A stretch of DNA of 64,000 nt from Beroe forskalii (taxonomy: Eukaryota; Ctenophora; Nuda; Beroida; Beroidae). The notes beneath the pieces are model-generated. The model did no database searches. It worked only from the letters and a program-made list of their open reading frames with translations, and was not told the DNA's origin. The stretch spans positions 1-64,000 of the forward strand of contig WFMF01000320.1 in NCBI GenBank assembly GCA_011033025.1, written 5' to 3'. This document shows, piece after piece, positions 21,909-34,190 of this stretch. Both the position numbers and the translations under genes were made by a program. How positions within the stretch are numbered: position 1 is the stretch's first letter; each line of letters starts with the position of its first letter.

Positions 21909-24900
21909 GTAAACTGTCGCAGGGTAAACTGTCGCAGGGTAAACTGTCGCAGGGTAAACTGACGCAGGGTAAACTTTCGCAGGGTAAACTGTCGCAAGGT
22001 AAACTGTCACGGGTTAAACTTTCGCGGGGGTAAACTGTCGCAGGGTAAACTGTCGCAGGTTAAACTGTCGCAGGGTAAACTGTCGCAGGGTAAACTGTCG
22101 CAGGGTAAACTGACGCAGGGTAAACTTTCGTAGGGTAAACTGTCGCAGGGTAAACTGTCACGGGTTAAACTTTCGCGGGGGTAAACTGTCGCAGGGTAAA
22201 CTCTCGCAGGGTAAACTGTCGCAGGTTAAACTGTCGCAGGTAAATTGTCGCTGGGTAAACTGTCGCAGGGTAAACTTTCGCAGGGTAAACTCAAAACTGT
22301 CGCGGGGTAAACTGTCGCAGGGTAAACTGTCGCAGGGTAAACTTTCGCAGGATAATATGGCGCAGGGTAAACTGTCGCAGGTTGAACTGTCGCAGGGTAA
22401 ACTGTCGCAGGGTAAACTGTCGCAGGGTAAACTGTCGCGGGGTAAACTGTCGCAGGGTAAACTTTTGCAGGGTAAACTGTCACAGGGTAAACTGTCGCAG
22501 GGTAAACTGTCACAGGGTAAACTCACTAAACTGTCGCAGGGTAAACTGTCGCAGGGTAAACTGTCGCAGGGTAAACTGTCGCAGGGTAAACTGTCGCAGG
22601 GTAAACTGTCGCAGGGTAAACTGTCGCAGGGTAAACTGTCGCGGGGTAAACTGTTGCAAGGTAAACTGTCGCAGGGTAAACTGTCACAGGGTAAACTCAC
22701 TTAACTGTCGCAGGGTAAACTGTCGCTGGGTAATTTGTCACAGGGTAAACTCACTAAACTGTCGCAGAGTAAACTGTCGCAGGGTAAACTGTCGCAGGGT
22801 AAACTGTCGCAGGGTAAACTGTCGCGGGGTAAACTGTCGCAGGGTAAACTTTTGCAGGGTAAACTGTCAGGGTAAACTGTCGCAGGGTAAACTGTCACAG
22901 GGTAAACTCACTAAACTGTCGCAGGGTAAACTGTCGCAGGGTAAACTGTCGCAGGGTAAACTGTCGCAGGGTAAACTGTCACAGGGTAAACTCACTTAAC
23001 TGTCGCAGGGTAAACTGTCGCAGGGTAAACTGTTGCAGGGTAAACTGTCGCAGGGTAAACTGTCGCAGGGTAAACTGTCGCGGGTAAACTGTTGCGGGGT
23101 AAACTGTCGCAGAGTAAACTGTCGCAGGGTAAACTGTCACAGGGTAAACTGTCGCAGGGTAAACCGTCGCAGGGTAAACTCTCGCGGGGTAAACTGTCGC
23201 AGGGTAAACTGTCGCAGGGTAAACTGTCGCAGGGCAAACTGTCGCAGGGTAAAATGTCGCGGGGTAAAATGTCGCAGGGTAAACTGTCGCAGGGTAAACT
23301 GTCGCAACTCGCAGGGTAAACTGTTGCATAGTGAACTGTCGCAGGTAAACTGTCGCAGGGTAGACTGTCACAGGGTAACATGTCGCAGGGTAAACTGATG
23401 CAGGGTAAACTGTCGCAGGTAAACTGTCGCAGGGTAAACTCCCAGGGTAAACTGTCGCAGGGTAAACTGTCGTAGGGTAAACTGTCGCAGGTAAATTGTC
23501 GCTGGGTAAACTGTCGCAGGGTAAACTGTCACAGGGTAAACTGTCGCGGGGTAAACTGTCGCAGGGTAAACTTTCGCAGGGTAAACTGTCGCAGGGTAAA
23601 CTGTCGCAGGGTAAACTGTCGCAGGGTAAACTGTCGCAGGGTAAACTGTCGCAGGGTAAACTGTCACAGGGTAAACTGTCGCAGGGTTAACTCACGAAAC
23701 TGTCGCAAGGTAAACTGTCGCAGGGTAAACTGTCGCAGGGTAAACTGTCACAGGGTAAACTGTCGCAGGGTAAACTGTCGCAGGGTAAACTGGCACAGGG
23801 TAAACTGTCGCAGGGTAAACTCACGAAACTGTTGCAGGGTGAACTGTCCCAGGGTAAACTGTCTTGGGGTAAACTGTCTTGGGGTAAACTGTCTTGGGGT
23901 AAACTGTCGCAGGGTAAACTGTCGCAGGGTAAACTGTCGCAGGGTAAACTGTCGCAGGGCCAAACTGTCACAGGGTAAACTGTCGCAGGGTAAACTGTCG
24001 CAGGATAAACTCACCAAACTGTCGCTGGGTAAACTTTCGCAGGGTAAACAGTCGCAGGGTAAACTTTTGCAGGGTAAACTCACTAAACTGTCGCAGGGTA
24101 AACTGTCGCAGGGTAAACTGTCGCAGGTAAACTGTCGCAGGGTAAACTGTCGCAGGGTAAACTGTCGCAGGGTCAAGTGTCGTAGGGCCAAGTTTCGCAG
24201 GGTTAACTGTCGCAGGGTAAACTGTCTTGGGGTAAACTGTCGCAGGGTAAACTGTCGCAGGGTAAACTGTCGCAGGGTAAACTGTCGCAGGATAAACTCA
24301 CTAAACTGTCGCAGAGTAAACTGTCGCAGGGTAAACTGTCGCAGGGTAAACTGTCGCAGGGTAAACTGTCGCGGGGTAAACTGTCGCAGGGTAAACTTTT
24401 GCAGGGTAAACTGTCAGGGTAAACTGTCGCAGGGTAAACTGTCACAGGGTAAACTCACTAAACTGTCGCAGGGTAAACTGTCGCAGGGTAAACTGTCGCA
24501 GGGTAAACTGTCGCAGGGTAAACTGTCACAGGGTAAACTCACTTAACTGTCGCAGGGTAAACTGTCGCAGGGTAAACTGTCGCGGGTAAACTGTTGCGGG
24601 GTAAACTGTCGCAGAGTAAACTGTCGCAGGGTAAACTGTCACAGGGTAAACTGTCGCAGGGTAAACCGTCGCAGGGTAAACTCTCGCGGGGTAAACTGTC
24701 GCAGGGTAAACTGTCGCAGGGTAAACTGTCGCAGGGCAAACTGTCGCAGGGTAAAATGTCGCGGGGTAAACTGTCGCGGGGTAAACTGTCTTGGGTTAAA
24801 CTGTCTTGGGGTAAACTTTCGCAGGGTAAAATGTCGCAGGGTAAACTGTCGCAGGGTAAACTGTCGCAACTCGCAGGGTAAACTGTTGCATAGTGAACTG

Positions 24901-27900
24901 TCGCAGGTAAACTGTCGCAGGGTAAACTGTCGCAGGGTAAACTGTCGCAGGGTAAACTGTTGCATGGTAAACTGTCGCGGGGTAAACTGTCGCAGGGTAA
25001 ACTGTTGCAGGGTAAACTGTTGCAGGGTAAACTGTCGCAGGGTAAACTGTCACAGGGTAAACTGTCGCAGGGTAAACTGTCGCAGGGTAAACTGTCACAG
25101 GGTAAACTCACTAAACTGTTGCAGGGTGAACTGTCCCAGGGTAAACTGTCGCAGGGTAAACTGTCGCAGGGTAAACTGTCGCAGGGTAAACTGTCGCATG
25201 GTAAACTGTCGCAGCGTAAACTGTCGCAGGGTAAACTGTCACAGGGTAAACTGTCGCAGGGTTAACTCACGAAACTGTCGCAAGGTAAACTGTCGCAGGG
25301 TAAACTGTCGCAGGGTAAACTGTCACAGGGTAAACTGTCGCAGGGTAAACTGTCGCAGGGTAAACTGTCACAGGGTAAACTGTCGCAGGGTAAACTCACG
25401 AAACTGTTGCAGGGTGAACTGTCCCAGGGTAAACTGTCTTGGGGTAAACTGTCTTGGGGTAAACTGTCTTGGGGTAAACTGTCTTGGGGTAAACTGTCGC
25501 AGGGTAAACTGTCGCAGGGTAAACTGTCGCAGGGTAAACTGTCGCAGGGTAAACTGTCACAGGGTAAACTGTCGCAGGGTAAACTGTCGCAGGATAAACT
25601 CACCAAACTGTCGCTGGGTAAACTTTCGCAGGGTAAACAGTCGCAGGGTAAACTTTTGCAGGGTAAACTCACTAAACTGTCGCAGGGTAAACTGTCGCAG
25701 GGTAAACTGTCGCAGGTAAACTGTCGCAGGGTAAACTGTCGCAGGGTAAACTGTCGCAGGGTCAAGTGTCGTAGGGCCAAGTTTCGCAGGGTTAACTGTC
25801 GCAGGGTAAACTGTCTTGGGGTAAACTGTCGCAGGGTAAACTGTCGCAGGGTAAACTGTCGCAGGGTAAACTGTCGCAGGATAAACTCACTAAACTGTCG
25901 CAGGGTAAACTGTCGCAGGGTAAACTGTCGCAGCGTAAACCGTTGCGGGGTAAACTGTCGGAGGGTAAACTGTCACAGGGTAAACTGTCACAGGGTAAAC
26001 TGTCGCAGGGTAAACTGTCGCAGGGTAAACTCACTAAACTGTCGCAGGGTCAACTGTCGAAGGGTAAACTGTCGCAGGGTAAACTGTCGCAGGGTAAACT
26101 GTCGCAGGATAAACTCACCAAACTGTCGCTGGGTAAACTTTCGCAGGGTAAACAGTCGCAGGGTAAACTTTTGCAGGGTAAACTCACTAAACTGTTGCAG
26201 GGTAAACTGTCGCAGGTAAACTGTCGCAGGGTAAACTGTCGCAGGGTAAACTGTCGCAGGGTCAGGTGTCGTAGGGCCAAGTTTCGCAGGGTTAACTGTC
26301 GCAGGGTAAACTGTCTTGGGGTAAACTGTCGCAGGGTAAACTGTCGCAGGGTAAACTGTCGCAGGGTAAACTGTCGCAGGGCAAACTGTCGCAGGGTAAA
26401 ATGTCGCGGGGTAAACTGTCGCGGGGTAAACTGTCTTGGGTTAAACTGTCTTGGGGTAAACTTTCGCAGGGTAAAATGTCGCAGGGTAAACTGTCGCAGG
26501 GTAAACTGTCGCAACTCGCAGGGTAAACTGTTGCATAGTGAACTGTCGCAGGTAAACTGTCGCAGGGTAAACTGTCGCAGGGTAAACTGTCGCAGGGTAA
26601 ACTGTTGCATGGTAAACTGTCGCGGGGTAAACTGTCGCAGGGTAAACTGTTGCAGGGTAAACTGTTGCAGGGTAAACTGTCGCAGGGTAAACTGTCACAG
26701 GGTAAACTGTCGCAGGGTAAACTGTCGCAGGGTAAACTGTCACAGGGTAAACTCACTAAACTGTTGCAGGGTGAACTGTCCCAGGGTAAACTGTCGCAGG
26801 GTAAACTGTCGCAGGGTAAACTGTCGCAGGGTAAACTGTCGCATGGTAAACTGTCGCAGCGTAAACTGTCGCAGGGTAAACTGTCACAGGGTAAACTGTC
26901 GCAGGGTTAACTCACGAAACTGTCGCAAGGGTAAACTGTCGCAGGGTAAACTGTCGCAGGGTAAACTGTCACAGGGTAAACTGTCGCAGGGTAAACTGTC
27001 GCAGGGTAAACTGTCACAGGGTAAACTGTCGCAGGGTAAACTCACGAAACTGTTGCAGGGTGAACTGTCCCAGGGTAAACTGTCTTGGGGTAAACTGTCT
27101 TGGGGTAAACTGTCGCAGGGTAAACTGTCGCAGGGTAAACTGTCGCAGGGTAAACTGTCGCAGGGTAAACTGTCGCAGGGTAAACTGTCACAGGGTAAAC
27201 TGTCGCAGGGTAAACTGTCGCAGGATAGACTCACCAAACTGTCGCTGGGTAAACTTTCGCAGGGTAAACAGTCGCAGGGTAAACTTTTGCAGGGTAAACT
27301 CACTAAACTGTCGCAGGGTAAACTGTCGCAGGGTAAACTGTCGCAGGTAAACTGTCGCAGGGTAAACTGTCGCAGGGTAAACTGTCGCAGGGTCAAGTGT
27401 CGTAGGGCCAAGTTTCGCAGGGTTAACTGTCGCAGGGTAAACTGTCTTGGGGTAAACTGTCGCAGGGTAAACTGTCGCAGGGTAAACTGTCGCAGGGTAA
27501 ACTGTCGCAGGATAAACTCACTAAACTGTCGCAGGGTAAACTGTCGCAGGGTAAACTGTCGCAGCGTAAACCGTTGCGGGGTAAACTGTCGGAGGGTAAA
27601 CTGTCACAGGGTAAACTGTCACAGGGTAAACTGTCGCAGGGTAAACTGTCGCAGGGTAAACTCACTAAACTGTCGCAGGGTCAACTGTCGCAGGGTAAAC
27701 AGTCGCAGGGTAAACTGTCGCAGGATAAACTCACCAAACTGTCGCTGGGTAAACTTTCGCAGGGTAAACAGTCGCAGGGTAAACTTTTGCAGGGTAAACT
27801 CACTAAACTGTCGCAGGGTAAACTGTCGCAGGTAAACTGTCGCAGGGTAAACTGTCGCAGGGTAAACTGTCGCAGGGTCAAGTGTCGTAGGGCCAAGTTT

Positions 27901-29110
27901 CGCAGGGTTAACTGTCGCAGGGTAAACTGTCTTGGGGTAAACTGTCGCAGGGTAAACTGTCGCAGGGTAAACTGTCGCAGGGTAAACTGTCGCAGGATAA
28001 ACTCACCAAACTGTCGCTGGGTAAACTGTCGCAGGGTAAACTGTCGCAGCGTAAACCGTTGCGGGGTAAACTGTCGGAGGGTAAACTGTCACAGGGTAAA
28101 CTGTCACAGGGTAAACTGTCGCAGGGTAAACTGTCGCAGGGTAAACTCACTAAACTGTCGCAGGGTAAACTGTCGCAGGGTAAACTGTCGCAGGGTAAAC
28201 TGTCACAGGGTAAAATCACTAAACTGTCGCAGGGTAAGCTGTCTTGGGGTAAACTGTCTTGGGGTGAACTGTCGCAGGGTAAACTGTCGCAGGGTAAACT
28301 GTCGCAGGGTAAACTGTCGCAGGGTAAACTGATCGCAGGGTAAACTTTCGCAGGGTAAACTGTCGCGGGGTAAAATTTTGCGGGGTAAACTGTCGCGGGG
28401 TAAACTGTGGCAGGGTAAATGTCGCGGGGTAAACTGTCGCAGGGTAAACTGTCGCGGGGTAAACTGTCTTGGGGTAAACTGTCGCAGGGTAAACTGTCGC
28501 AGGGTAAACTGTCGCAGGGTAAACTGTCGCGGGGTAAACTGTCGCAGGGAAAACTGTTGCAGTGTAATCTTTCGCAGGGTAAAATGTCGCAGGGTAAACT
28601 GTCGCAGGGTAAACTGTCGCGGGGGTAAACTGTCGCAGGGTTAACTGTCGCAGGGTAGACTGTCGCAGGGTAAACTGTCGCAGGGTAAACTGTCGCAGGG
28701 TAAACTGTCACAGGGTAAACTGTTGCAGGGTAAACTGTCACAGGGTTAACTCGCTAAACTGTCGCAGGGTGAACTGTCCCAGGGTAAGCTGTCGCGGGGT
28801 AAGCTGTCGCGGGGTAAACTGTCGCAGGGTAAACTGTCGCAGGGTAAACTGTCGCAGGGTAAACTTTCGCGGGGTAAACTGTCGCGGGGAAAACTGTTGC
28901 AGGTTAAACTGTCACAGGGTTAACTCGCTAAACTGTCGCAGGGTAAACTGTCACAGGGTAAACTCACTAAACTCTCGCAGGGTAAACTGTCTTGGGGTAA
29001 ACTGTCGCAGGGTAAACTGTCGAAGGGTAAACTGTCGCGGGGTAAACTGTCGCATGGAAAACTGTCGCAGGGTAAACTGTCGCAGGGTAAACTGTCGCAG
29101 GGTAAACTGT
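21909..29110. repeat. Giant minisatellite, 15-bp unit, about 480 copies
   Basis: The consensus unit is ctgtcgcagggtaaa. It runs for 7.2 kb with few interruptions. Common variants are ctgtcacagg, ctgtcttggg, ctgtcgcggg, cttttgcagg and ctcactaaa. Because the unit is a multiple of three and five of its six frames lack a stop, long open frames (up to 630 codons) appear on both strands with translations such as LSQGK, CRRVN, LPCDS, YPATV and FTLRQ. These are not genes. The array lies inside an intron of the PHM-like gene. Higher-order copies are listed separately. Confidence 0.98.
23299..27930. repeat. Higher-order repeats of about 1.6 kb within the 15-bp array
   Basis: Marker variants recur at regular offsets. 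The text 'ctgtcgcaactcgcagggta' followed by 'aactgttgcatagtgaactg' occurs near 23305, 24864 and 26508. The text 'gggtcaagtgtcgtagggcc' occurs near 24171, 25760, 26262, 27391 and 27873. The spacings of about 1,570-1,640 bp, with insertions of about 490 bp, show block duplication on top of single-unit slippage. Confidence 0.8.
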
Positions 29111-29244
29111 CCTAGGCATTAACTGATAAGCAGTGTGATTAGTTGAGTGTATTGGTACTGACACTTCTATTGCACTGATAATAAGGCGTGATATGATGGT
29201 AATGTAGCAGTAGAAGTAGAAAAACATTGGGGCCTGGTTGGGGG

Positions 29245-29318
29245 CTGCGCTGGTTAGTTGGTTGAGTGGATAAGATCTGTACCTGTCATTCATGACATCC
29301 AGGGTTCGAGTCTCGGGG
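29245..29318 (+). ncRNA. tRNA-like sequence with A- and B-box motifs
   Basis: The text ggttagttggttgagtggat resembles a Pol III A box, and ggttcgagtctc, about 45 bp downstream, matches the B box. The anticodon arm does not fold into a standard tRNA, so this is more likely a tRNA pseudogene or the head of a tRNA-derived SINE than a working tRNA. It lies 135 bp after the minisatellite. Confidence 0.45.
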
Positions 29319-29407
29319 AAATCCTCACTCATAATAGGATGTAGCTCGTTAATAATGACTTTAACTTGATATTTCTTCTATCCTTAATTGACTCATTTCA
29401 TTTCCAG

Positions 29408-30023
29408 GGCGCTGGATGCACCTGATTTTACGATGCCAGAAAACGTTGCTTTCCACATTGGAAGCAATGCCAACATAAACTTCCTACTTCTCCAAGTACA
29501 CTACAAGTACAAGATCGATAGCGGTGAATCTATATCTTTAATAATACAAAGGAAAGAGGAGGAATTGCTCAGTGCCCTCCGCCCTGTATGAATAACTGCA
29601 CCAAACGCCGCAATTTTTTGCAGGGTGATAGAAAAATGGTATTCGGTGTCGACGATCATTTAAAAATTCGCATTTAGGCTTTACTTTTTCTCGTAATTAA
29701 CGTCCAATGTTGGAAAAAGCGTCGCAAAAACAATGTTGAGAATTGTTCTTAATTCATAAGCTGTGTGCGTTGGTTGGTGACATGACGGAAGCTGCAAGTG
29801 CACGTGCACATCACTGTAACGAGGCAGTGCCATTTCTTTGTTCGCTCTCTTTGCATTAGACTGCGCCTGGACAAAGTGGCACACGGATTACGGATCTATG
29901 CCCGTTTCAACTGTTAAAAATACTTATTACGTTATGGATGGAATTTTCGAGTTCGGCCCGGGAAAAGTTTACGACAGAACAGTTATCAAAATGAATTACA
30001 AGAAAGGTGCCAAAAATACAAAG
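29408..30023 (+). CDS. PHM-like copper monooxygenase, exons 3-4
   Basis: Exon 3 (29408-29585) completes the split Trp codon and gives ALDAPDFTMPENVAFHIG and NINFLLLQVHYKYKIDSG. The LQVHY histidine is the third ligand of the first copper site, so all three are present together with the HH in exon 2. Exon 4 (about 29877-30023, donor AAG|gtatga) gives TYYVMDGIFEFGPGKVYDRT, which aligns with the PHM segment PY-AGIYxxG...IPP, though more weakly. The second copper site (HTH and the Met ligand) and any PAL lyase domain are not seen, so further exons lie downstream and are not recognised, or the gene is incomplete. Confidence 0.72.
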
Positions 30024-31035
30024 GTATGACCATTATTCTGTTGTTTAATAAGTTCATGATTTAAACCAATTTAAGGAGAACAGTAGAAAACTTTTGTACA
30101 AAGATTTATGCGGTAAAACTATTTCACGTCATGCCAACTGTCAATGTAGATTGCACATTTATTGTATGTACGTGGTTTTTGAAGCCACATGCGCGCACAA
30201 CCGTGCGCGCATTTTGAAAAGTTATATTTGCACATTTTGACCCATGAATTTGCAAAATTTTACTCGATAGTGTCGCGCGGCATTTGACATTGAATGTGCG
30301 TGCCATTGACCGCGACCACAGACAATATGATTTTATTGATTTTGGTTTCATTTTTTAAATAATTTAGATGTGACCCTATTGAAAAATAGAAAAATTGTAA
30401 GCAAAAGTGTGAAGTCCACTCGGGCAAAATCGCAAACAAATTACCTTAAGCAATTTAGCGGATTTTTGAAGGTTTTTAAGTATATAAATAAATAAAGAAT
30501 ATAATAAAGGAGCACATGAGTCAAAAAGAGCAAAATTAAATGTTGAAATAGGACCTAGCCACTGTGGGGGCTAAAATGGTGAATTATCCACCACTAGCCC
30601 CCTGTAGGTCCCACTTAAGAATTAGCCTCCTACCAGTTTCAGGGCTGTGCAGCGGGGCAGGAAAGTGGGGAAACATCCCTGGGGCCCCAAACCAGAAAGG
30701 GCCTCTTTCTGACTTTGAAATGTTGAATTTATATCCACTGTGCAGGTTTCATGAAGATGTTACAGCAACATCAAATTTTGATCCAGAGTTTCTGAATAAA
30801 CATAGTTTGTGGTATCTCTTACCATCTTACCATGTGCAGATGTATAGATAGATGTATGGTGATTTGCTTTTATTGGAAACAAGAATAAGGTTCACTTACA
30901 CTGGGCTCACAATTAGGAGCATATTAGATAAATTAATTAATTAATTACACTGCAGAGCTATAGGTACAGCATTCTACATTGCAGCTTTCAAGGGACTAAT
31001 AAAATCGAGTAAGATAAGCTGTTTCCATCATACCT
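30024..31035. other. Non-coding, nothing clearly recognised
   Basis: No conserved coding block is seen; missing PHM exons could be hidden here. Words 'ggggccccaaaccagaaagg' (30680) and 'gggcccggtttgggacttcc' (31498) look like fragments of one dispersed repeat. Confidence 0.35.
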
Positions 31036-31037
31036 AA

Positions 31038-31176
31038 CAGGGGCGTGTCGAACTCATATGTCTTTGGCTTTTTCCATCGCGGCAGGGTAATTGTCTGTGA
31101 CTCACTGCCTGTTAATTACAGGCAGTAAGCTCTTTTTTCCCCGCGCATGAAAGCCAACCGAGTTCAACACGCCCTG
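31038..31176. mobile_element. Short fold-back element
   Basis: Inverted ends: left aggggcgtgtcgaactc with ttggctttttccatcgcgg, right ccgcgcatgaaagccaa with gagttcaacacgccct. A central palindrome ctgcctgttaattacaggcag lies between them. About 140 bp, with no coding capacity. Confidence 0.7.
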
Positions 31177-31700
31177 GTATTTTACATGAGTTTTAAACTT
31201 ACAACACAACACATATTAAATTAACTAACTGAGGATAGCATGGCTCTGCTCCTCGGAGATCCTGAAGATGATTCATAGCTTTTCATAAAGTCAATCTTAA
31301 AGTTATGTTTCGAAACTGTCAGTTGATATTGTGGAGTAGTTATTTGGCTTGAATCATAATTGTTACTTTCAATGAAAAACAGCAGTTTTATCAAATACAT
31401 TTTACATCTATGGATTTGAATTTAAAGATATTTGTTCTTTCGAAATCTGAATTGTCAAAAAATAGGATGTTATTTGAAAATCTAGGAAGTAGGAAGGGCC
31501 CGGTTTGGGACTTCCCCGGGGCCTCAAGATATCACTGCATGGCCCTGACCAGTTTAACCCCTACCAGTTTGATAATAATGCATTTTCGTGGAAGCTATAG
31601 TGGTAGGAATAGAATCAAATAGGGCTGATTGTACCTAAAAAGACAAATTTATGGCGAGCCTCTGCAACAATGGATTCAAATCTAAAACAGCAAGACTCTT
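31177..31700. other. Non-coding, nothing clearly recognised
   Basis: Apart from the possible repeat fragment near 31495-31580, I see nothing here. Confidence 0.35.
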
Positions 31701-31709
31701 GCATAAAAA

Positions 31710-31939
31710 CATTAAAAAATATTCACATACAACCTGTGCCACCAGCCATATAAGCCCCCACCAGCAGCCATTAGCCCCCTCAGCAACTGCTAGCCCCCAC
31801 AAGCAACAATTAGCTCCCACTAGCCACCACCAGTAACTATTAGCCCCCACCATCTGCTACCACCAGCAACATGAGTGCCCACCAGCAACCACCAGTCACC
31901 ATTAGCCCCCACTAGTAACCTTAGCCCCCACCAGTAACC
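31710..31939. repeat. Minisatellite 'ccaccagcaaccattagccc', left block
   Basis: Imperfect 20-25 bp units of ccaccag-caac(c/t)attagccccc. The array is interrupted by Mutator-like copy B and resumes at 34352. Confidence 0.85.
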
Positions 31940-32059
31940 TTACCTTTCAAAAGTCGGTACTCCGGGTACTCGCGAGTACCGGGAAATTTTTTTGATCTTC
32001 CGGGAAATTTTCTGAAAATCTGAAATTTTCGAAAATTTTGATAAGTCACAAACCAAAGT

Positions 32060-33620
32060 GGCAACGAATCTTCCCACTTCCCGGTAGTAAGGAATCTTCC
32101 CACTTCCCTGTGGCAACGATTCTTCCTACTTCCCGGTAGTACTAAGGAATCTTCCCACTTCCCTGTGGCAACGAATCCTTTCACTTCCCGGTAGTGAGGA
32201 ATCGTCCTACTTCCCAGTGATAACGAATCTTCCAACTTCCCAGTGGGAACGAACCTTCCACTTCCCGGTAGTAAGGAATCTTCCTACTTCCCTGTGGCAA
32301 CAGATCTTCCCACTTCCAATGGTTAGGAATCTTCCCAATTCCCAGTGGCAACAGATCTTCCCACTTCCCGGTTGTAAGGAATCTTCCTACTTCCCTGTGG
32401 CAACGAATATTCCCACTTCCCGGTAGTAAGGAATCTTTCTACTTCCCTGTGGCAACGAATCTTCCCACTTCCCGGTAGCAAGGAATCTTCCCAATTCCCA
32501 GTGGCAACAAATCTTCCCACTTCCCGATAGTAAGGAATCTTCCTACTTCCCTGTGGCAACGAATCTTCCCACTTCCCAATGGTTAGGAATCTTCCCAATT
32601 CCCAGTGGCAACGGATCTTCCCACTTCCCGGTAGTAAGGAATCTTCCTACTTCCCTGTGGCAACGAATCTTCCCACTTCCCGGTAGCAAGGAATCTTCCC
32701 AATTCCCAGTGGCAACGAATCTTTCCACTTCCCGGTAGTACTAAGGAATTATCCCACTTCCCTGTGGCAACGAATCCTCCCTCTTCCCGGTAGTGAGGAA
32801 TCGTCCTACTTCCCAGTGATAATGAATCTTCCAACTTCCCAGTTGGAACGAATCTTCCCACTTCCCGGTAGTAAGGAATCTTCCTACTTCCCTGTGGCAA
32901 CGAATCTTCCCACTTCCCAATGGTTAGGAATCTTCCCAATTCCCAGTGGCAACGGATCTTCCCACTTCCCGGTAGTAAGGAATCTTCCTACTTCCCTGTG
33001 GCAACGAATCTTCCCACTTCCCGGTAGTAAGGAATCTTCCTACTTCCCTGTGGCAACGAATCTTCCCACTTCCCGGTAGCAAGGAATCTTCCCAATTCCC
33101 AGTGGCAAAGAATCTTCCCACTTCCCGATAGTAAGGAATCTTCCTACTTCCCTGTGGCAACGAATCTTCCCACTTCCCAATGGTTAGGAATCTTCCCAAT
33201 TCCCAGTGGCAACGGATCTTCCCACTTCCCGGTAGTAAGGAATCTTCCTACTTCCCTGTGGCAACGAATCTTCCCACTTCCCGGTAGCAAGGAATCTTCC
33301 CAATTCCCAGTGGCAACGAATCTTTCCACTTCCCGGTAGTAAGGAATCTTCCCAATTCCCAGTGGCAACGAATCTTCCCACTTCCCGATAGTAAAGAATC
33401 TTCCTACTTCCCAGTGGCAACGAATCTTCCCACTTCCCAGTGGTAAGGTATCTTCCCCCTTCCCGGTAGTGAGGAATCTTCCCACTTCCCAGTGGCAATG
33501 AACATTCCCAATTTCCAGTGGCAAGGAATCTTCCCACCTCTTGGTACTTAAAGGAATCTTCTCACTTGCCAGTAACTAGGAATCATCCTAACTTCCGGTG
33601 GCAGCGAATTTTCCCAGACC
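32060..33620. repeat. Minisatellite inside Mutator-like copy B
   Basis: About 1.56 kb of 29-30 bp units, three times the length of the array in copy A. Blocks of several units (for example 'cttcccaatggttaggaatc' plus neighbours) recur at roughly 250-300 bp, showing higher-order duplication. Confidence 0.9.
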
Positions 33621-33679
33621 CCAGATATAAACTATAAAGTTTAATAGAGCTTGATATATAATTAGGAGTTCGCCATGCT

Positions 33680-34190
33680 AGTTGCCTCAAAATTGACAGC
33701 AAAAATCCTAAGATAACGATGTTTCTATCTACTTAAAACGTCTGGCTTGCTGGGGGCTGCTGCCCCCAGACTCCTGCACATAGCCGTTGGACTTAAGTTT
33801 ATATCAGTTTTCCTTGCTATTAGCCTCAAAATTGGCAGCAAAAATCCTAAGATAAAGCTGATTCTATCTACTTGAAACGTCTGGCTCGCTGGGGGCTGCC
33901 GCCTGGGGGCTGATCATGCTATTAGTCTCAAAATTCGCAGCAGAAATCTTAAAAAGACGATGTTCCTATCTACTTGAAACGTCTGGCTTGCTGGGGGCTG
34001 CCGCCCCAGACCCTTGCTCACAACTGTTGGAATTACGTTTGCATCAGTTCTCCATGCTGCTAGCCTCAAAATTGGCGGCTAAAATCGTAAGAAAACGATG
34101 TTCCTATCTACTTGAAACGTCTGGATGGCTGGGGGCTGCCGCCCCCAGACCCCTGCTTATAATTGCTGTTGGGTTTATATCAGAGCATCA
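33680..34190. repeat. Tandem repeat of about 125 bp inside Mutator-like copy B
   Basis: Four units matching 13940-14510, with the gctgggggctgccgccccca core and 'ctatctacttgaaacgtctg'. Confidence 0.85.

Larger units (their letters stand above)
18970..29407 (+). other. Intron 2 of the PHM-like gene, 10.4 kb, repeat-filled
   Basis: The donor is ATG|gtaagt at 18969/18970 and the acceptor tttccag|G at 29407/29408. The codon split across it restores TGG (Trp), giving ILWAW|ALDAPDF as expected for PHM. Inside are a mariner-like element, a 130-bp tandem repeat, a 1.4-kb fold-back, a 7.2-kb minisatellite and a tRNA-like sequence. Confidence 0.75.

Noticed and set aside
22158-22700. Minus-strand frames of CDSLP/YPATV/FTLRQ repeats
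   Set aside because: Same minisatellite read on the other strand; no start context, signal or non-repeat domain.
25943-27835. 630-codon open frame
   Set aside because: It lies wholly inside the 15-bp minisatellite; the unit is stop-free in five frames, so the length has no meaning as coding evidence.
21909-29110. CRISPR-like array
   Set aside because: Units are contiguous with no unique spacers, and the context is a eukaryotic intron.
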